A stretch of 61,520 bases of DNA from Bacteroidota bacterium (GCA_021813905.1 JAKAJH010000012.1:1-61520); one strand, 5' to 3'. Counted from the first letter of the stretch, positions 17,325-25,992 are shown. The notes: a model not told the origin generated them from the letters alone. Translations and numbers: made by a program.

Positions 17325-17861
17325 GTGGCATTCCTGTCGGATAAGGAACTGGTTGAGGAGTTGCAGTCGGGCAGCCGGCGGGCGTTCGCCGAGATGTATG
17401 AGCGCCTCAAGGAGCCGGTGTTCGCCTACTGTCTGCGCATGCTGGGTGACCGCCCGTCCGCCGAGGATGCGGCGCACGACGCCTTCTTCAAGGCGTTCGA
17501 GGCCATCCACACGCTCGACGAGCCGCGGGCCTTCCGCGCCTGGCTCTACCGGATCGTGCGGAACGAAGTCTTCAGCCAGCTGCGCCGAAAGCGCACTGTG
17601 CCGCTCAACGACGATGTCGACGTGTGGGACGAGGATAATCCGCATCTGCAGCTGGTCGCGCGCGAACGCGCCGAAACGCTGCAGCTGCTGCTCGGGAGAC
17701 TGAAACCGGAGTTCCGCGAGGCGTTGGTGCTGCGGGAATATGACGGGCTGTCGTACGAGGAGATCTGCTGCGTCACGGGCGACTCGCTCGCGGCGATCAA
17801 GTCCCGCATCTTCAAAGCGCGCAAGGCGCTGGCCACGAAACTGAAATCCTACTATTCGTAA
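17325..17861 (+). CDS. ECF-type RNA polymerase sigma factor
   Basis: A 178-residue sigma-70 family ECF factor. Region 2 spans AFAEMYERLKEPVFAYCLRM to YRIVRNEVFSQLRRKR; region 4 is LKPEFREALVLREYDGLSYEEI with the helix-turn-helix IKSRIFKARKALATKL. GTG 17325 is chosen because AGGAGAGGAAGGAAG precedes it and the protein then starts at the normal place (AFLSDKELVEELQSG); the frame is open to an ATG at 17202 but that extension is not family-like. The next gene, 10 bases on, encodes a zinc-finger anti-sigma factor, so this is a typical membrane-signalled pair. Confidence 0.93.
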   Translation: MAFLSDKELVEELQSGSRRAFAEMYERLKEPVFAYCLRMLGDRPSAEDAAHDAFFKAFEAIHTLDEPRAFRAWLYRIVRNEVFSQLRRKRTVPLNDDVDVWDEDNPHLQLVARERAETLQLLLGRLKPEFREALVLREYDGLSYEEICCVTGDSLAAIKSRIFKARKALATKLKSYYS

Positions 17862-17871
17862 GAGGTGGGCC

Positions 17872-18294
17872 ATGACATGCAACGACTATCAGGAACAGAT
17901 CAGCGCATACGTCGACAGCGAGCTGGAGCCGGCGGGCGAGACCGCGCTGTTCGCGCATCTGGGCATCTGCCCGACGTGCCGCGGATTTCTCAAGGACACC
18001 GTGCAGCTGCGGGTCGATCTGCGATCGCAGGTGTCGGTCGCGCAGCCGGCGGCGCTCGACCGGAGGGTCAGTCGTTCGATGATCCGACTCGGGATGCAGA
18101 CGCAGCGGGAAATGTGGACCACGACCGCGGGGGCGTTTGCTCACCGCGTGTCCGTGCGCGTCGCCGGCATCGCCGTCGCGCTCGCCATTCTGTCGAGCGT
18201 GATCCTGACGTCGCTCTGGTATCGCGCCGAACCGTCGAATGCCACCGTTGTGTACATGCCTGCCTTGTCCGCCGTTCAGGTGACCCCTCATTGA
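17872..18294 (+). CDS. Anti-sigma factor, zf-HC2 domain with one membrane segment
   Basis: A 140-residue protein. The N-terminal zinc-binding anti-sigma domain shows C3...HLGICPTC (HxxxCxxC at about residues 29-36). One transmembrane segment follows at about residues 97-119 (VAGIAVALAILSSVILTSLWY), leaving a tail of about 20 residues outside the cytoplasm. It should hold the adjacent ECF sigma factor at the membrane until a signal releases it. The extracytoplasmic part is very short, so sensing probably needs a partner. A Shine-Dalgarno GAGGTGG precedes the ATG. Confidence 0.88.
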   Translation: MTCNDYQEQISAYVDSELEPAGETALFAHLGICPTCRGFLKDTVQLRVDLRSQVSVAQPAALDRRVSRSMIRLGMQTQREMWTTTAGAFAHRVSVRVAGIAVALAILSSVILTSLWYRAEPSNATVVYMPALSAVQVTPH

Positions 18295-18327
18295 TCCGAG
18301 CACCATCATCCCCGCAGGAGCACTTCC

Positions 18328-18768
18328 ATGAAACGCGCATCACTGATCATCATCATCGTGGTCGTCGCCGCGCTGGCAGGAGTCGCCGGATACCTGATCG
18401 GCAAGGGACAGCAGGCGCAGCCGGCCTCGCAGACCGCATCCGCCACCGCGCCGGATGTGGGCGTACCGTTCGACACGCCGCCGGAGTCGACCGTGCGGGT
18501 GAACCCTAAGTATCCGGCACTCGCCGCGAAGGCAGGTATTCAGGGGGACGTCTTCCTGAAAGTCAGCATCGACGCGGCCGGGACAGTGACGGCGGCGGAC
18601 GTGCTCAAGAGCGTCCACCCGACGCTGGACGGTGCCGCGAAGGAGGCGGCATTGGCCTGGAAGTTCAAGCCGGCGACAAAGGACGGGAAACCGGTCGCCG
18701 TCTCGGTGACCATTCCTTTCCGGTTCAAGTTGCAGGATGGTGACAGTACGAAGAAGAGCGGCGCATAG
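18328..18768 (+). CDS. TonB C-terminal-domain protein
   Basis: A 146-residue protein: an N-terminal membrane anchor or signal (residues about 4-24), a short Gln/Ala/Pro-rich linker, then a TonB C-terminal domain (NPKYPALAAKAGIQGDVFLK followed by VSIDAAGTVTAADVLKS and AALAWKFKPATKDGKPV). The linker of about 20 residues is too short to span a normal periplasm, so it may not serve as a classical energy transducer. It follows the anti-sigma gene by 33 bases with its own GGAG site, and may belong to the same transcript. Partners are unknown; the TonB receptor at 245 is not adjacent. Confidence 0.82.
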   Translation: MKRASLIIIIVVVAALAGVAGYLIGKGQQAQPASQTASATAPDVGVPFDTPPESTVRVNPKYPALAAKAGIQGDVFLKVSIDAAGTVTAADVLKSVHPTLDGAAKEAALAWKFKPATKDGKPVAVSVTIPFRFKLQDGDSTKKSGA

Positions 18769-18832
18769 TTCGCACAGCGAAGTCGGCTCCGTCATTCACC
18801 TCCGGACGTGAGCCGATCGGCAGAAATGAGAG

Positions 18833-18870
18833 AGCCCGTCGCCCCCCGGGGGGACCGACGGGCTGTTTTA
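18833..18870. terminator. Strong terminator between the TonB-like gene and lspA
   Basis: A perfect 9-base stem AGCCCGTCG/CGACGGGCT (18833-18841 and 18856-18864), with an inner GC-rich CCCCCC/GGGGGG pairing, is followed by TGTTTTA on the plus strand. It ends the sigma/anti-sigma/TonB-like transcript and lies at the 3' end of the converging lspA gene. Confidence 0.85.
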
Positions 18871-19368
18871 TTGTTGGAGCTTCGAGCGGCGGAACATGCT
18901 GAGCAGCAGAAGCCCCATTCCCGAGAGCAGAAGCACGTCAGCGATGTTGAAGATGGCCGTGCGGAACGGTCCGACACCGACGATGAGGAAATCGACGACA
19001 TTACCGTCGCGGATGATACGGTCGATCAGGTTGCCAAATGCTCCCGCGCACAGAAGCGAGAATGCGGCGATCCGGCCCGGATCGAGCACATGTGCTTTGA
19101 GAAGAAGCGCGAGGAATCCCGTCACGGCCAGCGCGGTCATCACCATCACCAGCACGATGCGCACAGCGCGGGGCAACCGGGCGCCGACACTCAGAAACGC
19201 GCCGGCATTCTCCGCATACTGGAGCGACACGACGCCCAGAAGATACGATTGCGGGGCGGACGTTTCCAGCCGGCTCTTGGCGATGGTCTTCGTCGCCTGG
19301 TCGCAACCGACCATGAGGACGACGAAGGCGAGGATGGCAAACACGCGTATGATCGGATTCATGCGCAT
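18868..19368 (-). CDS. lspA: Lipoprotein signal peptidase (signal peptidase II)
   Basis: A 166-residue integral membrane aspartyl protease that removes signal peptides from prolipoproteins. Conserved segments are visible: GCDQATKTIAK, NAGAFLS (NxGxxFS type), AGAFGNLIDR with the first catalytic Asp, and FNIADVLL with the second. Four membrane helices are expected and seen. ATG 19368 overlaps the upstream methyltransferase stop; ATG 19362 (MNPIIRV, ATGA overlap) is equally possible. Substrates in this window would include the lipoprotein amidohydrolase at 57184-58863. Confidence 0.93.
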   Translation of the reverse strand: MRMNPIIRVFAILAFVVLMVGCDQATKTIAKSRLETSAPQSYLLGVVSLQYAENAGAFLSVGARLPRAVRIVLVMVMTALAVTGFLALLLKAHVLDPGRIAAFSLLCAGAFGNLIDRIIRDGNVVDFLIVGVGPFRTAIFNIADVLLLSGMGLLLLSMFRRSKLQQ

Positions 19369-20138
19369 TGCAGTGCGTCCGTTCGGGTCAGTGCCCATAT
19401 CATGAAGGGACTTGATGCTTCCACGAAGGGGCTTCGCGCGTAGTCGCCGACAAGCGATTCAACCCGGAATCCCGCTTCGCGCACAAGATCCTGGAATTCG
19501 CGATGATTCACAAGCCGGAAAGCGACGGTCAGGATACGCTGCCAGACGAGCCGTCCGTCCCGGTCGTAGGCTTCGAAGTACTGATGTCCACTGACGAGAC
19601 CGGTGTCCGGGTCGAGCGTTTCGACACTTTGGAGGGTGAGCGTGTCGTCGGAATCCGCCAGCGGATACTGCCCGAGCACGTGCAGCTGTCCGTCGATACG
19701 CACCCGGCGAACGGCCGGATTATGGAGGGTGACGATCAGGCGACCGTCCGGGGCCAGGCAGCGTCGGATGCCGGACAGGACGGAACGCTGCAGCTCAGTC
19801 GAGCGGAACTCCGAGAACGAATTGAAGGGGATGATCGCGAGGCGGAAGGGTCCGTCCAGCGTAAGGCGGGTCGCATCCGCGTGAACAACCTTTGCCGGCA
19901 GCCGGCGCGCCTTCAGCTTCGTCCTGAGGATGGAAAGCATGGGCCGTGAATTATCCACGCAGGTCATCGGGATTCCCGCCGCGGCCAGGGGAACGGCGAC
20001 GCGTCCCGTTCCGCACATCAACTCCAGCACCGGCCCGGCCGCCTTTCCTGCTTCCTCCAGGAAGAACGGTAGATCCTCTTCCGAGGTGACGTACGTGTCG
20101 TAGATGTCCGCGATCTGTGCGTAGTCGAGCGCAGCCAT
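19359..20138 (-). CDS. Class I SAM-dependent methyltransferase
   Basis: A 259-residue small-molecule-type methyltransferase. Motif I is VLELMCGTGRVAVPLAAAG, followed by the acidic SAM-ribose residue in CVDNSRPML, then VHADATRL and IIPFNSFSEF in place of motif IV. The C-terminal half is beta-rich (GRLVWQRILTVAFRLVNHREF), as in the methyltransferase_25 group. The substrate cannot be predicted. It is coupled to lspA by overlap and lies about 100 bases downstream of an isoprenylcysteine-methyltransferase-like gene. Confidence 0.85.
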   Translation of the reverse strand: MAALDYAQIADIYDTYVTSEEDLPFFLEEAGKAAGPVLELMCGTGRVAVPLAAAGIPMTCVDNSRPMLSILRTKLKARRLPAKVVHADATRLTLDGPFRLAIIPFNSFSEFRSTELQRSVLSGIRRCLAPDGRLIVTLHNPAVRRVRIDGQLHVLGQYPLADSDDTLTLQSVETLDPDTGLVSGHQYFEAYDRDGRLVWQRILTVAFRLVNHREFQDLVREAGFRVESLVGDYARSPFVEASSPFMIWALTRTDALQCA

Positions 20139-20240
20139 GTTCGATCCGGCTCAGCAATTTCCGGAGCGGCGGGCTGCCGATCCGGACCTGCATACATCCT
20201 CACGGATGCTCGGGCGGATTCAGGTTCCGCTTCTCCGATC

Positions 20241-20798
20241 CTACCAGACAAATGGGATGAACATCTTCGTTCGCTTCATGTAGTCGGCGTAGTCAGGGCC
20301 GAAATACGTAACGCATTCCCGTTCATCCGCCCGGGCGGTGAGCGTGAGAAAGACCGTCGCAACGGCGACCAGGACCGCCGTGAGAAGCCCGATGCGCTTG
20401 AAGAAGATCCCCCACGCCAGCAGGAGCAACGATCCGTACAGGGGATGGCGGATGTACCGGTACGCGCCGGTCGTCACGAGCCGCGTCGTCTTTTCGTAGC
20501 GGAAGAGCGTCGGGTCCTCCCGCCGACGATCCAGCGCGCCATGATGCCACAGCGCCCGCGCGCCCGCCGCAACCGGGACGATGGATGCCGCCAGCAGGAT
20601 CCACGACACAATTTGATGCGCCGACAAGGGGTCGTCACCCCACACGCTGATGTTGAGCACCAGGAGAGCGAGCATGGCCTCCCATGCGACAAAGCGGTAC
20701 GATCCGTGCGAACCCCAGTGTGTCAGTGCACGCCGCGAACCCGCGAGCAGCAGGATCGAGCCCCCGCCGAACGCAATCCATTCCGTTATCGTGTTCAT
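20241..20798 (-). CDS. Isoprenylcysteine carboxylmethyltransferase-family membrane protein
   Basis: A 185-residue protein with four or five membrane helices. The conserved C-terminal signature TGAYRYIRHPLYGSLLLLAWG and the acidic DERECVTYFGPDYADYMKRT are those of the ICMT/PEMT fold, which uses SAM at the membrane surface. Bacterial members methylate varied small substrates, and many are uncharacterised. It starts 7 bases after the preceding membrane-protein gene, so the two are probably cotranscribed. Confidence 0.85.
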   Translation of the reverse strand: MNTITEWIAFGGGSILLLAGSRRALTHWGSHGSYRFVAWEAMLALLVLNISVWGDDPLSAHQIVSWILLAASIVPVAAGARALWHHGALDRRREDPTLFRYEKTTRLVTTGAYRYIRHPLYGSLLLLAWGIFFKRIGLLTAVLVAVATVFLTLTARADERECVTYFGPDYADYMKRTKMFIPFVW

Positions 20799-20805
20799 CG
20801 GACCG

Positions 20806-21393
20806 TCAGGAATTGTCGCGGCGCTGCTCAGCCTTCGCCGCGCGATGCTGTTCGATGGAGTGAATGATCGACTCCGCGACCTCCACGCCGAGGCCGAGCC
20901 CGAGACCCATCCACAGGCCGTCCAGGAAATTAGCCTGGAACAGCGTCGGCGGCATGGATTGCACCTCCGTCATCAGGGCAACGATGAGCGTAAGCAGCAC
21001 GAACAGACCGCCACACACGACGCCGACCACGGTGAACTTCCACTGCCGGAAGCCGGCGAGCTTGCGCTCGAAGAGAAAGGCAAGGATGACGACCGACAGG
21101 TTCACGCCGAAGGCCCAGACCGCCGCGTTGATAACCGGCATCCACGTGGCACTCACGGCGAGCTGGATCGCGCCCACCGCCACGGCCGCTGCGATCGTGC
21201 TCGTGAGGCCACGGACGTGATAGAACGCAAAGACGAATCCCCCCGAAAGACCGTAGGCCACATATGCAAAGCCGATGCTCTGCGGTGAAAAGACGCTCCC
21301 CCCGTAGACCATGAGTCCGGCGATCAGACTTCCGACGAATCCCAGCACGGTGATCAGAACGAGCCGCCAGAGTTGCCCGAGAAGTGCTTTCAT
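20806..21393 (-). CDS. Membrane protein of unknown function
   Basis: A 195-residue protein I do not recognise. It has about five or six hydrophobic segments (residues 11-30, 40-57, 65-82, 88-109, 121-141, and 155-170) and a charged C-terminal tail (HRAAKAEQRRDNS). A good Shine-Dalgarno sequence AAGGAGG precedes the ATG. It lies 7 bases upstream of the ICMT-like gene and starts the run that leads to lspA. No catalytic motif is visible. Confidence 0.75.
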   Translation of the reverse strand: MKALLGQLWRLVLITVLGFVGSLIAGLMVYGGSVFSPQSIGFAYVAYGLSGGFVFAFYHVRGLTSTIAAAVAVGAIQLAVSATWMPVINAAVWAFGVNLSVVILAFLFERKLAGFRQWKFTVVGVVCGGLFVLLTLIVALMTEVQSMPPTLFQANFLDGLWMGLGLGLGVEVAESIIHSIEQHRAAKAEQRRDNS

Positions 21394-21455
21394 GGAAGCC
21401 TCCTTTCAGGAAACGACAGTCGTTGCAGATTTGCGGGAAGTGGTAAGATCCTTTG

Positions 21456-21750
21456 CAAAATCCGAAGAACCAAATCCGAAATCCGAAGGAAATTCGAAAT
21501 ACGAATGTTCAGAAGGCGGACCGTATTTCAATAAACATCAAGGCCATCACAGACACGAACCTCTCCCTCTACACGCTGCAAGGGAAATCCGAAGGAAATT
21601 CGAAATCCGAAGAACGAAATCTCAACGGCTGGAGCGCATCTCAAAGATCCACGTGGTCATCCCAACTCTGATCCTCTCCCCTCCCCTCGGACAGCGAGGG
21701 GAGGCCGGGAGGGGTGAAGCCTTGAGGGAAATCCGAAGGAAATGCGAATC
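21456..21750. repeat. Dispersed short repeats, AATCCGAA family
   Basis: AATCCGAA occurs near 21459, 21473, 21480, 21587, 21604 and 21729. Three of these carry the longer phrase AATCCGAAGGAAATTCGAA (last copy with G for T), near 21480, 21587 and 21729. Some copies are joined by GAAATACGAA or GAAATCCGAA. The units contain near-palindromic TTCGAA. It resembles mobile or slipped intergenic repeats; the open frames across it are low-complexity and not genes. Confidence 0.7.
21679..21703. repeat. GC-rich inverted repeat in the AATCCGAA region
   Basis: A perfect 10-base stem CCTCCCCTCG/CGAGGGGAGG with the 5-base loop GACAG. It is followed by GGGAGGGG rather than a T tract on the plus strand, so it is not a standard terminator. 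It resembles REP-like hairpins found between genes in many GC-rich genomes. It may end the DUF4175 transcript, which stops at 21834 on the minus strand. Confidence 0.5.
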
Positions 21751-21833
21751 TTGAATCCCAGAAGTTCCGCCTGCAGCCTGAGCAGATCCGGCTGGGAGGC
21801 GTTAACAGTCTCCGCATTCGCTGCGGAACGAAC

Positions 21834-24800
21834 TCAATTCAGCAGTCCTTCCTTCTCCAGCCGTTCAAAGTACTGCCGGATCAGTTCCTGGTAGTCGCGC
21901 GAGTAGCCCTGCTCAAGGGCCCGCAGAAGATCCTCGCGGACCTTGTCTCTTCCTTTCATCGCTTCCGCATTCAACTCCGCCGGAGACGTGCGACGGACGT
22001 TCGTGCCGGTTTCCGCGCGACGTCGCTTCTCGTAGTCGCGTTCCCGCATCGACTTCGACGCGTCGAGGAGGCGGGAGAGGATCCTATCCTGCTGGCGGAC
22101 CGTTGCGGGATTGACGTTGTTCTGCTCGAGGTTCCGGACCACATCCTTCATTTCCTCTGCGATCCTGCCGAGATCGCCGAGCAGTTTGTCCTGCTCGCCG
22201 CTGGCCTGCGCCTCGCGGTTCAGTTGTTCAAGGGATTTCCGCACGGCGTCCTGCTCCTGCGCAAGCCGGGCCGCCTGTGCCGCCTGCTGCGGAGTCATGC
22301 CGTTGCCGAGCTGCTGGGTTTGGACGTTGATTCCCATCTGCCGGCCGGCCATCTGCTGCAGCTGCTGCATGAGACTGCCGGCACCGCCGCTCTTCATGAG
22401 GCTGGCCATGGCACCCTGCATCTGGATTGACGCCTGATTGAGCGCCGCCATGGCGAGTCCCTGTTCCTGTGAAGCCATGGCGCCATTCCGCGACTCGAGT
22501 CCCCGCATCGCGCTGTTCATGTGCGCCAGCGCTTCCCCGATCGACTTGCCCATTTCCGGCGTGACCGCGAATGACCGCTGCGAGAGGTCCATCAGATCCT
22601 TGATGACCTGATGCAGATCCTCGGCCACTTCCTGCTGCTTCTGTGCGTTCTGCCGCAGCTGGGGCGAGTTGGGCGGAGCGCTCCGCGCATCGTCCTTGAG
22701 ACGCTCCTCGTCCTTCGAGAGATCGAGCAGATCCGCCGTCGCCTTCCGGAGCGCATTCAGCGTGGCCTGCGACTGCTGTTCCAGCATCTGTTGCTGGAGC
22801 GCTTCGAGCTGTTGCCGGTACTGATCGAGCTGCTGCTCGATCTGCTGCTGCGTTTCTTGCGCCTGCGACATGTTCCCCTGCTGCATCTGCGACGCCGCCT
22901 GCTTCATGGCCCGATCGAGACCCTGGCGCTGCAGTTCCTGATTGAGCTGACGAAGCTTCTCCGAAGGCATCTCGGTGAAGAACTCCTCCATGCGTTTCTG
23001 GAGATCCTCCGCCGATTGCTCCATGCTCCGCTCGTTCCGGGAGAGTTCTTCCTGCTGACGCGCCAGTTCCTTCGCATCCGGCGTCTTTCCGGCGGAGTCG
23101 GAAGCGGTCCGATCGGACAGTTCTTTCTGCAGTGTCTTCAGCTCATCTGCCCGCTTCCGCAGCTCGTCCATGCGCTGTTCGATCTGAATGCGCTTCAGCA
23201 GGTCCAGCGTCCGTTCGATGGACTGACGGAACCGCTCTTCCGAGAAGGTCATCTGCTGCATGGCCTGCTGCAGCTGCTCTTTCGTGAGAGAGGACATCGA
23301 CTGCTGCGTCTGCCGCAGGAGGCGCTGCAGTTCGGCGGAATTCATTTGTTCCATGAGTTGCTGGAGCTCGAGATATTTCTCGAGCGTCTCACGCGAGAGG
23401 ACGTTCTGCTGCTCCATCGCCTGCGTCATCTCACCCAGACGCTTCTGCACCTGGTCGACCTTTTGCTGGATCTCCTTGTACTTCGCGGCCATGTTTTCCA
23501 GTTTCTTCTGCGTCTGCCAGTCCGGATCCTTGTTGGTCTTCAGGTCCCGGTTGAGCGCATCCACATCCTTCTGTAATTCTTTGGCCTGTTCAAGCGTCTT
23601 CGACAGGTCCTGCAGCGACTGTTCGTGCTGTTGGCTGGCGTCGGAGAACACTTCGTCCAGCGACGGCAGGCGGATCAGATAGATGCTGCTCCGCCCGCGT
23701 TTGGGGCCATGAACGGCGTCGTTGTCGTACACCTCCACGAAGTACTCCACCACATCCTCCGGCACCAGGTCGAGCGGAGCAAGATTCCACGTCATCGGCA
23801 CATCGACCGCGGGACCGGATGCCGCTGGGAGCGGCATCGGAACCCAGGTTGTATCCTTGCCCGGCCCTTCGAACCGCGATTTCACCAGCCGGTAACCCAG
23901 ACGCATCGAGGAGAATCCGTAGTCATCCTTCGCGCGGGCGAGGATGCCCAGCTGCTGGTCGCCGGCGAGGTCGACGTTTCGTCCCGGCTGAAGGATCGAG
24001 ACTGTCGGCGGTTCGTCCGCCGTTGCCACGATGCGATACCGCACCGGTTCGCTGTTCGCCAGACTCTCCGCGTCCATGACCATCAGTTCATACGCCGCGT
24101 TACCCCGAACGGTGAGCGATCCCGAAAACCGCTCCCCGGACACCGTCATCGGCACTCTCACGCTGTCCAGCAGCGCAATCCACGCCCAATCGAGCGCATG
24201 ACTTGCCGTTCCGGTGATTGTAATGCGTGTCCCTTCGGGCGCTTGAACGTCGCCGACGAATTCATCCTGCAAACGCTCCGCCTGTCCGGTGTAGGCCGGC
24301 GGATGAAGCCGGACGCGGAACGACCGGATGACCGGACGGTCCAGCACGGACAGCGTATAGCGGGGACTTTCGATGCCGGCATAGCGCGCGTTGTAGCGGA
24401 TTGTCGTTCGCACGCCGGTGAGGATTGTACGATAGAGCCCGGAAGAGTCGGGACGCAGAACGGTCTCGTCCGGCGCATCCTGCCCGTTGGCACGGCACTC
24501 GAGCACGAGCTCTGCGGGTAAGCGGCGAAATGCGTGAAGCGCCGGCACGACGCGGATGGCAATCGGCACATCGTCCCCCTTCACGATCTCTTTGTTCCCC
24601 GGCGCAATCTCGAATGTCACCGCCGGAGGAGGAATGAAGTCCTTTTCGAAATGGATCAACCGATACAGCGCCCCCGATGTGGACGCGGGGAAGACCGCGA
24701 GTACCGATGTGGCAATCATGACGCTGAGTGCGAACCAGCGTGCCGCCCGCGGGACCGGCCGGATGTCAACCGACGCCGTGAGATCCACGGAAGCCACACT

Positions 24801-25262
24801 ACGCTCGAGGTCCTCGAGAGCCTTTGCGGTCAGGTCTTCCGAATAGTACGCTGCGTTCCCTTCGCGGGTTGCCGAGAGCTGAAGCGCGTTCACCAGCCGG
24901 TCGCGGAGGGAGGGGAAGTATTCTCCGACACGGCGGGCGACCGTCTCATCGTCATCCCGGCGCAGCATACCCGCCAGGCGCAGGGCCGGGACCACGGTTC
25001 GCCGGAGGAAGATCCCGCCCGCGGTTCCGGCGAACAGCACCACCATGACGGTCCGGACCGCGCGTGAGAAGTCGCCCAACGCTTCCATCAGCACAAAGGC
25101 CAGCGCAAGTGAGATAGCAAGCGATGCGGACAGCAGAAGGCCGGTGGTCAGGTCCACCCGGAGCGCGCTTGAGCGGACTTCATGCAGCCGACGGCGAAGG
25201 TCGGAGGCGATATGGTCGAATGCGGTCACGGCAAGCCGGGGAATCAGTGGGTCAGCGCCCAC
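21834..25262 (-). CDS. DUF4175-family giant membrane coiled-coil protein
   Basis: A 1142-residue protein. It has two membrane segments near residues 42-62 and 70-92, and another near 172-192 (WFALSVMIATSVLAVF). A beta-rich periplasmic region follows (about 200-530, with TIRYNARYAGIESPRYTL). From about 545 on there is a very long Gln/Glu/Lys-rich coiled coil (TLEQAKELQKDVDALNRDLK and many similar stretches). This matches DUF4175 proteins of Bacteroidota and related phyla, of unknown function. GTG 25262 overlaps the DUF4159 stop by 19 bases; GTG 25229 is an alternative start. It is probably cotranscribed with and translationally coupled to DUF4159. Confidence 0.82.
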   Translation of the reverse strand: MGADPLIPRLAVTAFDHIASDLRRRLHEVRSSALRVDLTTGLLLSASLAISLALAFVLMEALGDFSRAVRTVMVVLFAGTAGGIFLRRTVVPALRLAGMLRRDDDETVARRVGEYFPSLRDRLVNALQLSATREGNAAYYSEDLTAKALEDLERSVASVDLTASVDIRPVPRAARWFALSVMIATSVLAVFPASTSGALYRLIHFEKDFIPPPAVTFEIAPGNKEIVKGDDVPIAIRVVPALHAFRRLPAELVLECRANGQDAPDETVLRPDSSGLYRTILTGVRTTIRYNARYAGIESPRYTLSVLDRPVIRSFRVRLHPPAYTGQAERLQDEFVGDVQAPEGTRITITGTASHALDWAWIALLDSVRVPMTVSGERFSGSLTVRGNAAYELMVMDAESLANSEPVRYRIVATADEPPTVSILQPGRNVDLAGDQQLGILARAKDDYGFSSMRLGYRLVKSRFEGPGKDTTWVPMPLPAASGPAVDVPMTWNLAPLDLVPEDVVEYFVEVYDNDAVHGPKRGRSSIYLIRLPSLDEVFSDASQQHEQSLQDLSKTLEQAKELQKDVDALNRDLKTNKDPDWQTQKKLENMAAKYKEIQQKVDQVQKRLGEMTQAMEQQNVLSRETLEKYLELQQLMEQMNSAELQRLLRQTQQSMSSLTKEQLQQAMQQMTFSEERFRQSIERTLDLLKRIQIEQRMDELRKRADELKTLQKELSDRTASDSAGKTPDAKELARQQEELSRNERSMEQSAEDLQKRMEEFFTEMPSEKLRQLNQELQRQGLDRAMKQAASQMQQGNMSQAQETQQQIEQQLDQYRQQLEALQQQMLEQQSQATLNALRKATADLLDLSKDEERLKDDARSAPPNSPQLRQNAQKQQEVAEDLHQVIKDLMDLSQRSFAVTPEMGKSIGEALAHMNSAMRGLESRNGAMASQEQGLAMAALNQASIQMQGAMASLMKSGGAGSLMQQLQQMAGRQMGINVQTQQLGNGMTPQQAAQAARLAQEQDAVRKSLEQLNREAQASGEQDKLLGDLGRIAEEMKDVVRNLEQNNVNPATVRQQDRILSRLLDASKSMRERDYEKRRRAETGTNVRRTSPAELNAEAMKGRDKVREDLLRALEQGYSRDYQELIRQYFERLEKEGLLN

Positions 25263-25933
25263 ACGACGATGTTGGTGCCGAAGCGCAGCGCTTCCTGACG
25301 CTTGGCCTCCGGATCGCCGTGGATCTCGGGATCGGCCCAGCCGTCGCTGGGATTCGATTCGTACGTGTAGTAGACGACGAGACGTCCCTTCCGGAACAGA
25401 CCGAACGCCTGCGCCGGCTTTCCGTCATGCTCGTGTGTCTTGGGAACACCGTTGGGGAAATCAAAGAAGCAGTGGTTCAGCCCGTAGCTGAACGGGATCT
25501 CGACCAGATCCTGATCGGGGAAGACCCGCTTCATCTCCCGGCGAAACGCCTTGTCCATGCCGTAGTCATCGTCCGCGTAGAGGAAGCCGCCGCGCGTCAG
25601 GTAGGTCCGCAGACGCTGGACCTCGAAGTCGGTGAAGGAGATGTTCCCGTGCCCCGTCAGATAGAGAAAGGGAGCGGCAAAGAGGCGATCGCTCGAGAGA
25701 TCGAGGAATTCGTACCGGGGATCGACGTCCGTCCCGGTCTGTTCATGGACGAACCTGAGGAGGTTCACTTCTTCGGAGGGATCGTTGTACCAGTCCCCGC
25801 CGCCGCTGTATTTGAGCCGGGTGATGTGGAACTGGCTCTCAATGCGCGCCTGCGCCGGCACCATCCCGACCCCGAGCACAAGCAAGCCGAGGATCCCGAT
25901 TGGTCGCCATTTTCTTTTCACTGTTCGCCGCAT
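25244..25933 (-). CDS. DUF4159-domain exported protein
   Basis: A 229-residue protein with signal peptide (residues 1-27, ending PAQA). The rest is DUF4159: FHITRLKYSGGGDWYNDPSE, LFAAPFLYLTGHGNISF, GGFLYADDDYG, MKRVFPDQDLVEIP, HCFFDFPNGVPK and GRLVVYYTYESN. The fold resembles glutamine-amidotransferase-like domains; biochemical function is unknown. ATG 25933 is chosen because the signal peptide begins there and a promoter ends 6 bases before it, so the mRNA is probably leaderless. It is typically found with DUF4175, as here. Confidence 0.87.
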   Translation of the reverse strand: MRRTVKRKWRPIGILGLLVLGVGMVPAQARIESQFHITRLKYSGGGDWYNDPSEEVNLLRFVHEQTGTDVDPRYEFLDLSSDRLFAAPFLYLTGHGNISFTDFEVQRLRTYLTRGGFLYADDDYGMDKAFRREMKRVFPDQDLVEIPFSYGLNHCFFDFPNGVPKTHEHDGKPAQAFGLFRKGRLVVYYTYESNPSDGWADPEIHGDPEAKRQEALRFGTNIVVWALTH

Positions 25934-25939
25934 CGCGCC

Positions 25940-25970
25940 GTAATCTATCAAACCGGTGCGCGAGAAGCAA
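25940..25970 (-). promoter_or_regulatory. Bacteroidota-type promoter, leaderless DUF4159 mRNA
   Basis: Minus strand: TTG (25968-25970), 20-base spacer, TAGATTAC (25940-25947). The ATG at 25933 starts after 6 bases, so the transcript should begin at or next to the start codon. Confidence 0.5.
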
Positions 25971-25992
25971 CGCAGCGGCCGCGGACGGTCGG

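Larger units (their letters stand above)
21394..21833. other. Gene-free stretch with interspersed AATCCGAA repeats
   Basis: No gene is seen. The stretch holds at least six AATCCGAA copies and a 10-base-stem hairpin, described separately. The sequence is visibly less GC-rich than its flanks in its first half. Confidence 0.7.

Noticed and set aside
21453-21671. Short frame across the AATCCGAA repeats
   Set aside because: Low-complexity translation of repeats; no ribosome site.
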